From an uncultured Clostridia bacterium (lineage in GTDB: Bacteria > Bacillota > Clostridia > TANB77 > CAG-508), in assembly GCA_947628215.1 (NCBI GenBank), contig CANQYZ010000013.1, positions 1 to 52,887 of the forward strand: DNA of 52,887 bases. The letters run 5' to 3'. Under the pieces are notes generated by a model. That model was not told the origin of the DNA, did not search any database, and saw nothing but the letters and a program-made list of their open reading frames with translations. Below, piece by piece: positions 19,253-27,733 of this stretch. How positions within the stretch are numbered: position 1 is the stretch's first letter; each line of letters opens with the position of its first letter. The position numbers and the translations under genes are program-made.

Positions 19253-20515
19253 TTATAATTTAATAGTAACTATTGTTCCTTTTGGCTTATTATGAGTAAT
19301 CTTAATACTTCCACCATGAAGTTTTACAATAGTTTGTGCTATAGAAAGACCAAGTCCAGATCCTCCTTTTTCACGAGATCTAGCTTTATCTTCTCTATAA
19401 AATCTTTCAAATACATGTTTTAAAGCTTCATCGCTAATTCCAATTCCTGTATCTTTTATCTCTATAACGCATTCATCTTTAGATGTAGAAGTATTTATCT
19501 CAATTGAATCATTTTCTTCTGTATATTTTAGGGCATTATCCATTAAAATGATCATAAGTTGTTTTAGCTTATTTCTATCTGCTAGGCATTTTTTTGTAGC
19601 ATTTAAATCTAAGGAAAAAGATTTATTATCTATATTACTTAATTCTCTATAAGGAGTACTTACATCTTCTATAAATTTATTAATATCAATTTGTTCTTTA
19701 TTTAATTTTTCAGAAGAGGCATCAGCTCTTGCTAAATCCATTAATTCTTTTACAAGTTTAGTAAGTCTTCTTGTTTCATTTAAAGTAAGAGCTATATCTT
19801 CTGATTTATCAATAATTTTGCTATCTGGATATTTAAGTAACATTTCTTGTTTTGCTTGAATAATTGTAAGTGGAGTTCTAAGCTCATGAGAAGCATTTTG
19901 AACAAACTCAGTCTGTTTTTCATAATTTTTAACTATTGGATCTAGTGATTTTTTACATAATAAATATGTAAGTACTAAAATAAGTAAAATTATAATTATA
20001 CATCCAACTATAAGAGTTTTTGAAAAAATACTTATCATTGCTTTTTCAGAATCTATATTCACTAAAAGCTGAACATATGAAGTCTCTCCTGTTACTTTAG
20101 ATATATATTTTACATTAATTGCTCTATAATGATAATTATTATTTATGTTCATTTCATAAATTTTATTAATTGCTTGATCATCAAAATTTATATCAGAAAA
20201 ATATTCTAAGTAAGATGGATTTATATAAGAATTTGTATTTATTTTTCCATCTTCTCCTCTTTCTATAGCAATAACGTTAAAATTACTAATTCTATATAAA
20301 TAATTAGCATTAGAATCAGTATTATCATGTTTTTCTTTTTGCTCTACCCATTCTTTGGCAGCAAAACGTAAATCTTTATCACAGCTTGCATAAAGATATA
20401 AGTTTACTTGTAAATATAAAAGTCCTGCAAAAAGTGTAAATATGACAGCATATAATATAAAATTAGATAATGTATTTTTAAGTATTTGAATACTTATTTT
20501 TTTTCTTTCATTCAT
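19253..20515 (-). CDS. Two-component sensor histidine kinase
   Basis: The 420-residue kinase has a transmembrane segment near residues 14-36, an extracytoplasmic sensor region of about 130 residues, and a second transmembrane segment near 170-190. The dimerisation and phosphoacceptor motif is NASHELRTPLT. The ATPase domain shows the N box (DNALKYTEEN), G1 (DTGIGIS), F box (FERFYRED) and G2 (GSGLGLSIA). It lies 28 nt downstream of its response regulator. The signal is unknown. No in-frame CGG. Confidence 0.94.
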   Translation of the reverse strand: MNERKKISIQILKNTLSNFILYAVIFTLFAGLLYLQVNLYLYASCDKDLRFAAKEWVEQKEKHDNTDSNANYLYRISNFNVIAIERGEDGKINTNSYINPSYLEYFSDINFDDQAINKIYEMNINNNYHYRAINVKYISKVTGETSYVQLLVNIDSEKAMISIFSKTLIVGCIIIILLILVLTYLLCKKSLDPIVKNYEKQTEFVQNASHELRTPLTIIQAKQEMLLKYPDSKIIDKSEDIALTLNETRRLTKLVKELMDLARADASSEKLNKEQIDINKFIEDVSTPYRELSNIDNKSFSLDLNATKKCLADRNKLKQLMIILMDNALKYTEENDSIEINTSTSKDECVIEIKDTGIGISDEALKHVFERFYREDKARSREKGGSGLGLSIAQTIVKLHGGSIKITHNKPKGTIVTIKL

Positions 20516-20543
20516 CTTAAAATTTTCTTTCTAAAATTAAATA

Positions 20544-21215
20544 TTACTTTTCAGATAAAATATATCCGACTCCTCTTAAAGTCTTAATATATTGATCATA
20601 ATTATATTTTTTAAGCTCTTTTCTTAAGCCACTTGCATATACTTCTATAACATTAGTAGAAGTATCAGAATTAAATCCCCATATTCTATCAAAGATTTGT
20701 TCTTTAGTAATAATAGTGTCTCTAGATTTCATTAAATATTCTAGAAGATCAAATTGTTTTCCTTGAAGGACAATTTCTTCGCCATTTATTTCAACTTTTC
20801 TAGATTTTGTATTAAGTTTTAAATCTTTAAATTCTAAAATATCTTTTGTATAAAAAGAATTATTTCTTCTAATTAAAGCATCAAGTCTTGCAATTAATTC
20901 TTCTCTTTCAAATGGTTTAACTAAATAATCATCTGCACCAATAGATAATCCTTTTACTTTATCAGATAAAGAATCTTTAGCTGTAAGAATTAATACTGGT
21001 GTTAAAACATTATTTTGTCTTAGTTTTTCTAAGACTTCATATCCATTCATCTCAGGCATCATAATATCAAGAATAATTGCATCATAAATATTACCCTTAG
21101 CATATGTATAACCTTCATAACCATCATAAGCTTGCTCAGTATCAAATTTTTCTTCTAAGCATTGTTTTATCGTATTTGATAAGATTTTATCATCTTCTAC
21201 TATTAAAATCTTCAT
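20544..21215 (-). CDS. OmpR/PhoB-family response regulator
   Basis: The 223-residue regulator has an N-terminal receiver domain with the acidic pocket EDD near residue 7, phosphoacceptor Asp in ILDIMMPEMNGYE, and Lys in DDYLVKPFE. The C-terminal winged-helix DNA-binding domain (about 130-220) ends RGVGYILSEK, as is usual in this family. The start has GAGGAG upstream. It is cotranscribed with the sensor kinase and may regulate itself through repeats upstream. Confidence 0.95.
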   Translation of the reverse strand: MKILIVEDDKILSNTIKQCLEEKFDTEQAYDGYEGYTYAKGNIYDAIILDIMMPEMNGYEVLEKLRQNNVLTPVLILTAKDSLSDKVKGLSIGADDYLVKPFEREELIARLDALIRRNNSFYTKDILEFKDLKLNTKSRKVEINGEEIVLQGKQFDLLEYLMKSRDTIITKEQIFDRIWGFNSDTSTNVIEVYASGLRKELKKYNYDQYIKTLRGVGYILSEK

Positions 21216-21271
21216 AATATCTCCTCGTATAAATATTTAAATAAAAATTTATATCTTCTTTTAAATAAAAC

Positions 21272-21306
21272 TTAAATCTTAAGTGATTATATATTTTAAA
21301 TCTTAA
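21272..21306. repeat. Direct repeats upstream of the response regulator
   Basis: TTAAATCTTAA occurs twice, at 21272-21282 and 21296-21306, 24 bp start to start. They lie 57 bp upstream of the response-regulator start. Tandem direct repeats are typical binding sites of OmpR/PhoB-type regulators, but AT-rich DNA makes chance repeats common. Confidence 0.4.
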
Positions 21307-21330
21307 ATAAATATTAAAATTAAAATTAAA

Positions 21331-21367
21331 ATAAAAAGGCAAACTTATATAAAAGAATGCCTTTAAT
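21331..21367 (-). terminator. Terminator after the NPCBM protein
   Basis: The stem is AAAGGCA/TGCCTTT, extended by A-T pairs, and is followed on the minus strand by TTTTATTTTAATTTT. Confidence 0.7.
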
Positions 21368-21369
21368 AA

Positions 21370-22578
21370 TTATTTTGTTAAAAGTGGACTTCCTATAAAA
21401 TAAGATATACCAGAATTTGTCTCGAATACTATTTCAAGTTTTTGAACATCTTTTACATCAACATCAAAGTTAAAAGAATTCATATCTTTCTTTATTCCTT
21501 TAGATTTATATAAAACATTTCCATCTCCTATAATAGAAACTTTAACTTCATTGTTTGAAAACTTTTTTACTGCACTATTTAAAGCAATTGTTCCAGAAAA
21601 TCTAGAATATTTTTTATCTAGTTCAAAAGATATTTTTCTAGATTCAGCATTTTTTGTCTCTTTTGCTAGAATATAACTTGTATATTCTTTTTTCTTAATA
21701 TCAGATATTTTTGCATTTTCTCCAGATACTTCGACATCTGATTCTACTTCATATGGAAGAAGAGTTACATCTTGTGGAATATAAGAAGATACAAGATCTT
21801 TCAAGTCTACAAGTTTTTCATCATTATCATATTTTTCTAGAAGAGTATCTATCTCTTTTAAATAAATCTCATAATTTCTAGTAGAAACATTTTTTGTAAC
21901 TTCTTCTATATATAAATCCATATATTCATAAACTAAATCATCAATAGCTTTTTCAACATTAACATCTGCATCATCTGGAATCATATCATCTATTTTAATT
22001 AGAATATCATAATTAGATTGAAGATTACTTATACTGTCTCTAATTCTTTCTGTTGCAATCTTTGCTAATATTTCTTTTACTTTATCTGTTTTTAAAATAT
22101 CCTCTGATAGATCACTAAATAAATCTTCTGCTTCGTCAAAATGTTTAATTCCTATTAATCTTTCAGCATTTTCAATATATTCATCTAAATACTTTTCAGT
22201 TGCTTCATTTATTTTTTCCTTAGCATCATCATATTTTTCTGAAGACTCATCTATTTTTGAAAACATAACAATTGCCTCTTCATATTTTTTATCTGCTAAG
22301 TATTTTTCACCTTCTGAATAGTAATATTCATATTCTTCTTTATTAAGTTCATTATTTCTTTCTGTTATATAATATTTTAGTCCTAGAAATGCAAGACATA
22401 ATAAAATTACTACAAAAATAAATGTAAAAATAAAATTTTTTAATTTATAAAAAAATGAATTTCTGACTCTTTCTTTTTCTTCTCTAATTATTTCTTTTTT
22501 TCTTATTTTCTCTTGCTTTTCCATTTCTTTTGCTTCTTTTTGTCTTAATTTAGCTTCTTTTTTTTCATTTTTATTCAT
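21370..22578 (-). CDS. Membrane protein with TPR-like repeats and NPCBM-like domain
   Basis: The 402-residue protein starts with about 40 residues of Lys/Glu/Arg-rich coiled coil, then a transmembrane segment near 44-66. Residues about 80-270 hold helical repeats of tetratricopeptide type (YYSEGEKYLADKKYEEAIVM and similar). The last 100 residues resemble the NPCBM carbohydrate-binding fold (SFELDKKYSRFSGTIAL, VSIIGDGNVLYKS). It probably sits in the membrane with repeats and sugar-binding domain outside. The ribosome binding site is AAAGGAG. The function is unknown. Confidence 0.75.
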   Translation of the reverse strand: MNKNEKKEAKLRQKEAKEMEKQEKIRKKEIIREEKERVRNSFFYKLKNFIFTFIFVVILLCLAFLGLKYYITERNNELNKEEYEYYYSEGEKYLADKKYEEAIVMFSKIDESSEKYDDAKEKINEATEKYLDEYIENAERLIGIKHFDEAEDLFSDLSEDILKTDKVKEILAKIATERIRDSISNLQSNYDILIKIDDMIPDDADVNVEKAIDDLVYEYMDLYIEEVTKNVSTRNYEIYLKEIDTLLEKYDNDEKLVDLKDLVSSYIPQDVTLLPYEVESDVEVSGENAKISDIKKKEYTSYILAKETKNAESRKISFELDKKYSRFSGTIALNSAVKKFSNNEVKVSIIGDGNVLYKSKGIKKDMNSFNFDVDVKDVQKLEIVFETNSGISYFIGSPLLTK

Positions 22579-22921
22579 AACTTAAAAAAACTCCTTTAAA
22601 ACATTTTTCTACATAATATCACATAAGAAAAATTACAACAACATCATAGAAAATATTTTTTAACTTTTTTCTTTTTTCTTTTTTTATTTTATTTTTTTTA
22701 TTTTATTTTTCTTTTTTAGTTTTTTCTTATTCTCTTTTTTTATTTCTTTTTTTATTTCCATTTTTGTTTTTAGTTTTTATTTTTATTTTTTCTAGTTTAA
22801 ATATTTTTATTCTTTACCAATTTTTACTTTAAAAACTTATACAAAAAATAAAAAAGGCTCTATTTCTAAGAAACCTTTTTCTAAAAAATATCTTAATTTA
22901 AATAACTTTAAATTAATAAAA
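22579..22921. other. Intergenic stretch with a long pyrimidine tract
   Basis: Positions about 22655-22800 are almost only T with some C on the plus strand. Such a tract is unusual even in this AT-rich DNA. I see no gene in it. The right part holds a weak hairpin at 22851-22880. Confidence 0.6.
22851..22880 (-). terminator. Weak terminator after the 98-aa membrane protein
   Basis: The short stem AAAAAGG/CCTTTTT with a long loop is followed on the minus strand by a T-rich run. Confidence 0.45.
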
Positions 22922-23218
22922 TTATATATTATTATTTGCTTTATTTTTATCATCATCTTTTAAATTTTTTGCAGAATATAAGCAATCAAAAATAATTTCA
23001 TTTTTTTCATCTTCGCTAAGTTCTCTTGACTTTTCTGTAATTAAAGATTTCATCTTAGTAACAGACTTTTCAAGCGCAGAATCTAAAAGTTTAGTTGAAA
23101 AAATTCTTTTACTCATTTGAATTTCTTTTTCTATTCTCTCTTCTCTGCTCATATATACATATACAGATATCGCAATACCAAGTAAAATCCCAATTGCTAA
23201 ATATGTATAATTACCCAT
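22922..23218 (-). CDS. Small single-pass membrane protein, 98 aa
   Basis: Starts MGNYTYLAIGILLGIAISVY, an N-terminal membrane anchor, followed by a charged cytoplasmic helical region (MSREERIEKEIQMSKRI) that could form a coiled coil, and an Asn/Lys-rich tail. The start has AGGAGG 8 nt upstream. I do not recognise a family. It lies 56 nt after the gene at 23275-23808 on the same strand, so the two may be cotranscribed. Confidence 0.7.
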   Translation of the reverse strand: MGNYTYLAIGILLGIAISVYVYMSREERIEKEIQMSKRIFSTKLLDSALEKSVTKMKSLITEKSRELSEDEKNEIIFDCLYSAKNLKDDDKNKANNNI

Positions 23219-23274
23219 AAAAATAACCTCCTAGAAAGGATTTTTATTTAATAAACATCCTTTTAACTTTTAAA

Positions 23275-23808
23275 TTAATATTCTATAAATGAAATTATAT
23301 ATTTATTTTCATCTAATGTTAATAATTCGTTAAAATAAACTATAATATCATTATAAAATTCAATTATAACATCTATATTTTCTTTAAAATAATTCTCATC
23401 AACTTTTAATCTTTTAAAAAGTACCTTTTTGTACTCTTCAAGTTTTCCGCTTTCATAATCAGTTTTTAATAATTTAGATAATTCTTCTATATCTTCTTTC
23501 ATAAGATTTATATAATCTAATGTATAAAAATTATTTTTACCAGAAAGCTCAAATGTACAATTTTCCTTATAGTCATCACTTTCCATTTTAATCTTATTTT
23601 CTATAAGATCTTTATCAAAATATTTCCATAGGAAATAAAGTAAATAGTTATGGCATATTTTTTTATCTACTGAAATCATATGTTTCTTTAAAGTTTTAAG
23701 CTCATTGTTTTTAATTGCAAATTGACTTACAGAATTTCTTTTTACTGGAACAATTAGAAAATATCCATCTATTTCAGAAACTTTACTATTATTTACATTC
23801 ATATCCAT
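23275..23808 (-). CDS. Unrecognised soluble protein, 177 aa
   Basis: A Lys/Glu/Asn-rich, helical protein with no signal peptide or membrane segment and no motif I can name. AAGGAG lies 7 nt before the ATG. The middle part (about 50-150) is rich in Leu, Tyr and Lys. It is followed by the small membrane protein at 22922-23218. Confidence 0.65.
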   Translation of the reverse strand: MDMNVNNSKVSEIDGYFLIVPVKRNSVSQFAIKNNELKTLKKHMISVDKKICHNYLLYFLWKYFDKDLIENKIKMESDDYKENCTFELSGKNNFYTLDYINLMKEDIEELSKLLKTDYESGKLEEYKKVLFKRLKVDENYFKENIDVIIEFYNDIIVYFNELLTLDENKYIISFIEY

Positions 23809-23980
23809 AAAACATCTCCTTTGCTCTTTCCTAACATTCTAATTATTTTAACATAAAAAAAAGAAAAAAGAAACAAAAATGTTATAAAAAAGATAAAAAA
23901 GAGGAAAAAACGTAAATGTCAAAGGAAAAAGTCTAAAAAAAGAAATATTTATACTATCATTTATAAATACTTCAATTCTT

Positions 23981-24052
23981 TTAAAATTTTATTATTATTT
24001 TTTTGTCTTGGTATCTCCCCCACACTGCGAGTGCAGTGCGGGGTTTCTTCAT
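23981..24052 (-). CDS. Possible 23-codon open reading frame beside foreign-looking gene 1
   Basis: An AAGGAG site followed by ATG (24052) opens a short frame starting MKKPRTALAVWGRYQDKK and ending at TAA (23981). The first half has the GC-richer composition of the neighbouring gene and the second half is A-rich like the host. It could be a fragment of a longer gene cut at a junction, or a chance frame across the hairpin at 24018-24043. Confidence 0.25.
   Translation of the reverse strand: MKKPRTALAVWGRYQDKKIIIKF
24018..24043. terminator. GC-rich hairpin after foreign-looking gene 1
   Basis: The stem CCCC-A-CACTGC pairs with GCAGTG-C-GGGG through one mismatch around a GAGT loop. It is far richer in GC than its surroundings and lies 29 nt past the stop at 24072. 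There is only a short T run, so termination strength is uncertain. Confidence 0.55.
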
Positions 24053-24071
24053 TTGGACTCCTTAGGAAAGC

Positions 24072-24500
24072 TTAGAATATGATTCTTACTCTTCCAAGAA
24101 GAACCGCTGCTGAAAATACTGTAAACCTTCTTAGTATCCAGTATAGGTCAATGCAGAAAACTACGAAACAAATTGAATAAACGATTAGTCTTAAAAACTT
24201 ATTTCCATATACAACAAAATGTTGCAGATTTCCGCTACTTCCATAGTCTTCGATTTTTTCAAGTGACTCATAATATTCTTCGTATGCCTCTTCGTCCCAT
24301 CTGTTACCTGAATAGTGCTGGGCGCTTTCTATGTACCTAACTTCTGTTCTTAAGAACATTTGGTATGCACCAGCTGACAGTACAGATAGCGAAATAAACG
24401 TTGTGATAATAACAGCATAAGACAATGCAATAAGTCTTGCCGCTGTAAAATAAAATACATCACACTCATTAAGATTTACTCTCCGGTTTACGTTGCTCAT
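24072..24500 (-). CDS. Foreign-looking two-pass membrane protein, CGG used as Arg
   Basis: The 142-residue protein has hydrophobic segments near residues 25-48 and 105-125, with a polar, Tyr/Glu-rich loop between. I do not recognise the family. The start has GGAGG upstream. Codon use differs from the neighbours: GCG, GTC, CTG and CGG appear. Codon 6 is CGG (24483-24485), read in frame as Arg (NVNRRVN). A +1 shift there would hit a stop two codons later. It has its own promoter and hairpin. It is probably a recent transfer or a piece of another genome. Confidence 0.7.
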   Translation of the reverse strand: MSNVNRRVNLNECDVFYFTAARLIALSYAVIITTFISLSVLSAGAYQMFLRTEVRYIESAQHYSGNRWDEEAYEEYYESLEKIEDYGSSGNLQHFVVYGNKFLRLIVYSICFVVFCIDLYWILRRFTVFSAAVLLGRVRIIF

Positions 24501-24544
24501 AAAATACCTCCAAACTTATAAAAAAGAAAAACGTTTACATAAAT

Positions 24545-24573
24545 ATTATATCATATTTTTTGCTTTGTAGCAA
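24545..24573 (-). promoter_or_regulatory. Promoter of foreign-looking gene 1
   Basis: On the minus strand TTGCTA (24568-24573) and TATAAT (24545-24550) are 17 bp apart, upstream of the gene at 24072-24500. Confidence 0.6.
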
Positions 24574-24574
24574 G

Positions 24575-24601
24575 AAAAAGAGCCTATTTAAAGCCCTTTT
24601 T
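24575..24601 (-). terminator. Terminator after the YfcE-type phosphodiesterase
   Basis: On the minus strand AAAAAGGGCTT pairs with AGGCTCTTTTT (two wobble pairs), ending in a T run. It lies about 20 nt past the stop at 24623. Confidence 0.65.
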
Positions 24602-24622
24602 AAACATTTTTATTTTTTATTT

Positions 24623-25174
24623 TTACTCTTTTATAACTTTCTTATTTAGTACTTCTCCATCAACATTTTTAAGATATATAGTTTTGTTTTCTAAAATCAT
24701 ATAAGAATTAGTGCTATTTCCTTTTGGAAGAGAAATAGATCCAGGATTTATACATAAAACACCATTTTTTTCTTCAATTAAACTTTGATGTGTATGACCA
24801 TATCCTAAAACATCAATATTTTCATATCCACTTGGAAGATTATCTATATTAAACTTATGTCCGTGAGAAAAGAACATATTTAATCCATCTGCATATAAAG
24901 AAATACTATTTTCAAGCTTAAATTCTGATATCATCTGATCTACTTCTGCATCGCAATTTCCCTTTACTGCTAATATTTTTTCTTTATGTTTATTTAAAAT
25001 ATTTGCAACTTCACTTGGATTATATTCTTCTGTAAGATTATTTCTTGGTCCGTGGTAATACAAATCTCCTAAAAGAATAATTCCAGTAGGATTTTCTTTT
25101 TCTATAATTTCTTCTAACTTTTTGGCAAAATAAAGTGAACCATGTATATCAGACACTATTAATAATTTAATCAT
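24623..25174 (-). CDS. yfcE: YfcE-family metallophosphodiesterase
   Basis: The 183-residue protein is a calcineurin-like phosphodiesterase of the YfcE/MJ0936 type. Metal-binding motifs are present in order: SDIHGS (Asp, His), GDLYYHG (Asp), GNCD (Asn), SHGH (His) and GHTH (His). The start at 25174 has TTGGAGG 7 nt upstream and gives an N-terminus (MIKLLIVSDIHG) that matches the family better than the longer in-frame start. The physiological substrate is not known. No in-frame CGG. Confidence 0.88.
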   Translation of the reverse strand: MIKLLIVSDIHGSLYFAKKLEEIIEKENPTGIILLGDLYYHGPRNNLTEEYNPSEVANILNKHKEKILAVKGNCDAEVDQMISEFKLENSISLYADGLNMFFSHGHKFNIDNLPSGYENIDVLGYGHTHQSLIEEKNGVLCINPGSISLPKGNSTNSYMILENKTIYLKNVDGEVLNKKVIKE

Positions 25175-25231
25175 ATTTTCCTCCAACATTATTAAAACAA
25201 ACTTTAAAAAATTATATATTAAAAAATAATT

Positions 25232-26771
25232 TTATGGAAGGTTTATTTTATCTATTTTATTTTTAATATTTTTTAATCTACTTTCAATTTCATTTTTATA
25301 CTTTTTATTATATTCTTTTCTGTTTTCACACTTATTTTTATATTCCATCATTTTATTATAATAATAAATGTTTTCTTTATCTGAAATATAAAGTTTATAA
25401 TAAATTATAAATAGTTCAACTAAAGCTTCATATAATTCATTTTCTATTTCTTCTAAAAGAGAAATAGATTTTGAAATATCTTTTTCAATATTTGCTTCTA
25501 AATTTCCTTCTTCATAATAATATTTTACTAAATTTAAAATAGAATACCTGCAAAGTGTAAGCTGTGAGCTTTCAGACGAGATAGAATAATACATATATGC
25601 TTTTTTCTCATCTTTTTTTGTTCCAATTCCTCTTCTTAAAAACTCTCCTACTTTATTTGCAGCCCAGCTCTCTCCTTTATCTGCAGCCATCATATAATAT
25701 TCTAATGCTTTTTTATAATTTTTATTTTCTTCTTCAATTTTTCCTAAATTATTAAACCCATACACATTTCCAAGTTCAATACTTTTTTCAAAATATTTTC
25801 TTGCTTTTTCTTTATTTTTCTTAATATGAGGAAAATCTCCATTTAGAATAATAAGACCTAAACTATTAAAACTATTAGAAGAATTTAATCTTTTGGCTTT
25901 ATTAAAATATTTCAAAGCTAAATACTTATCCTTTTTACTTTTTGTTCCAATAAACCCTCTATAATATAAGTATCCGAATTGCCCAAGATGCTACTGGATG
26001 ATTATATTCCTCTGCTATTTTATAATATTTATATGCCTCTTCATATCGAGCCTTTCCAGTAATAATTCCATAGCATTCCATTGAAGCTATTTCAAAACAA
26101 GCAAAAGGATTATTCTTTTTAGCAAGTTCTTTAATTTCTCTTATTGCCCATATTCCAGATGTAAGCTGAAGATTTATATAATCTTTTATATTATTTATAG
26201 AAATATTAGTATCATAAATATTTTTTTCTATATTAATCTTTAATTCACTTTCAATATTAATTGGTTGTTTTTTATCAAGTACAACAAAAAATAAAACTTC
26301 TGCAAAAAAATTATAATACATTTTACTTTCTAAAAGTTTAAATAATTTATTTTGCATAATCAAAGAAACATCAGAATCATTTTTTGAAATAAAATAAAGT
26401 TTATTACATATATTAATTAATCTTTGATTTTGATTTATCTCTATCATAGAATAATTTCTTTTTATTTTTTCTCCATCTATAAGAGATAATATTTGAGATA
26501 CAATTTCTATAATAGCATTTTTATCTTTTTCATAATTACTCTTTAACTTCCTTAAAAAATCTTTATAAACAGGATTTATTGCTCTAAAACCTGTACAATA
26601 ATTATTTACTGTACTATCTGCTATGTTTAATGTATCAAATATAATAGAAAATAAATCAGATTGTATAAATCCATTTACATCTTGTGATTCTTCTTTGATA
26701 ACTCTAAATAAATTACCAAAAGATAAGTAATTATCATTTACATTTAATCTAATAAAATCTTTTCTAGGCAT
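25232..26771 (-). CDS. Sel1-repeat protein, one +1 shift
   Basis: Read with a +1 shift at CGG 25974-25976 this gives a single 512-residue protein. The N-terminal half is helical and has no family I recognise (MPRKDFIRLNVNDNYLSFGN). The C-terminal half holds Sel1-type repeats of about 36 residues (for example EAYKYYKIAEEYNHPVASW, then AIGYLYYRGFIGTKSKKD). The shift falls inside one repeat, and only the shifted reading gives a proper repeat. Sel1 proteins usually act as protein-binding scaffolds. Start ATG 26771, with GGAGG 7 nt upstream. Confidence 0.85.
25974..25976 (-). other. CGG +1 frameshift site, Sel1 gene codon 266
   Basis: The context is ATT-CGG-A. Skipping C joins WAI to GYLYYRGF, completing the Sel1 repeat. 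Unshifted, the frame stops four codons after the CGG. Confidence 0.86.
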
Positions 26772-26960
26772 AAAAATTCCTCCAAACAAAAAGATTATAC
26801 TACGATTTTTCTTAAACTTCAATAAATTATATGTGAATTCTAGTTATTCTTCGTGAATTCTTGTAAGTTGTATTATTTTAAGATAATATTTAAAATAGAT
26901 AAAAAAGTAAAAAATAATATGATATAATCTAAAAAAATATATTTGTTAGGAGTGATTTAT

Positions 26961-27733
26961 ATAAACGTAGTAGTAAAACGGTTTAAATATAAATTATATA
27001 AAAAAAGGCATTGGGAAAAATGTATTACTTCTTCCAGGATGGGGAACTACAATTGAAACTTATGCTCCACTAATAGATTCTTTATCTAAATTTTCATGTG
27101 TTTATACTTTAGATATGCCTCGGATTTGGTAAATCTCAAGAAATGGAAAAAAGTTATACATTAGATGATTATATTTTATTTATAAAAGAATTTATTAAAA
27201 AAATAGATTTAAAAGACTTTTCTGTAATAGGACATTCAAATGGTGGTCGTATTATAATAAAGCTTTTATCAGAAGATAATGATTTTAATATAGATAAAGC
27301 AATTTTAATTGGAAGTGCTGGACTTAAAAGTAAAAAAACATTTAAACAAAAAGCTTTAATTTTTGTATCTAAAATTGGAAAAAAAATATTAGATACTAAA
27401 GTTTTTAAAAAGCTATTTCCAAATTTAATTGAAAAACTAAAAAAACATTTTGGATCAGAAGATTATAAAAAAAGTACTCCTATTTTAAGAAAGACTTTAG
27501 TAAATTTAGTAAATACTGATTTAAGAGAAAACTTAAAAAAAATAGATATTCCAACACTTTTAATATGGGGAACACTTGACACGGCAACAAAAATTGAAGA
27601 TGCTTTAATTATGGAAAAAGAAATAAAAGATGCTGGACTTGTAAAAATAGAAGGTGCAAGTCACTATGTATTTTTAGAATATACTGAATACGTAAGTAAA
27701 ATAATAAATACATTTCTTTTTGGAGGAAACTAA
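26961..27733 (+). CDS. Alpha/beta hydrolase, two +1 shifts
   Basis: Read with +1 shifts at CGG 26979-26981 and 27121-27123 this gives about 256 residues. The oxyanion region LLLPGWGTTIETY comes first, then TLDMPGFGKSQE after the second shift, the nucleophile elbow GHSNGGR, an acid-site segment IWGTLDTA and the catalytic His in GASHY. No ATG, GTG or TTG lies at a proper distance from the AGGAG site. ATA at 26961 (8 nt spacing) is the best placed start, while GTG at 26952 overlaps the site. The stop abuts the MurF start, so the genes are coupled. Confidence 0.82.
26979..26981 (+). other. CGG +1 frameshift site, hydrolase first site
   Basis: The context is AAA-CGG-T. Skipping C opens the frame KGLNINYIKKGIGKNVLLL. 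Without it the PGWG region lies in another frame. Confidence 0.8.
27121..27123 (+). other. CGG +1 frameshift site, hydrolase second site
   Basis: The context is CCT-CGG-A. Skipping C gives MPGFGKSQE, the typical DxPGFGxS motif of the family. Unshifted, TAA follows two codons after the CGG. Confidence 0.88.
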
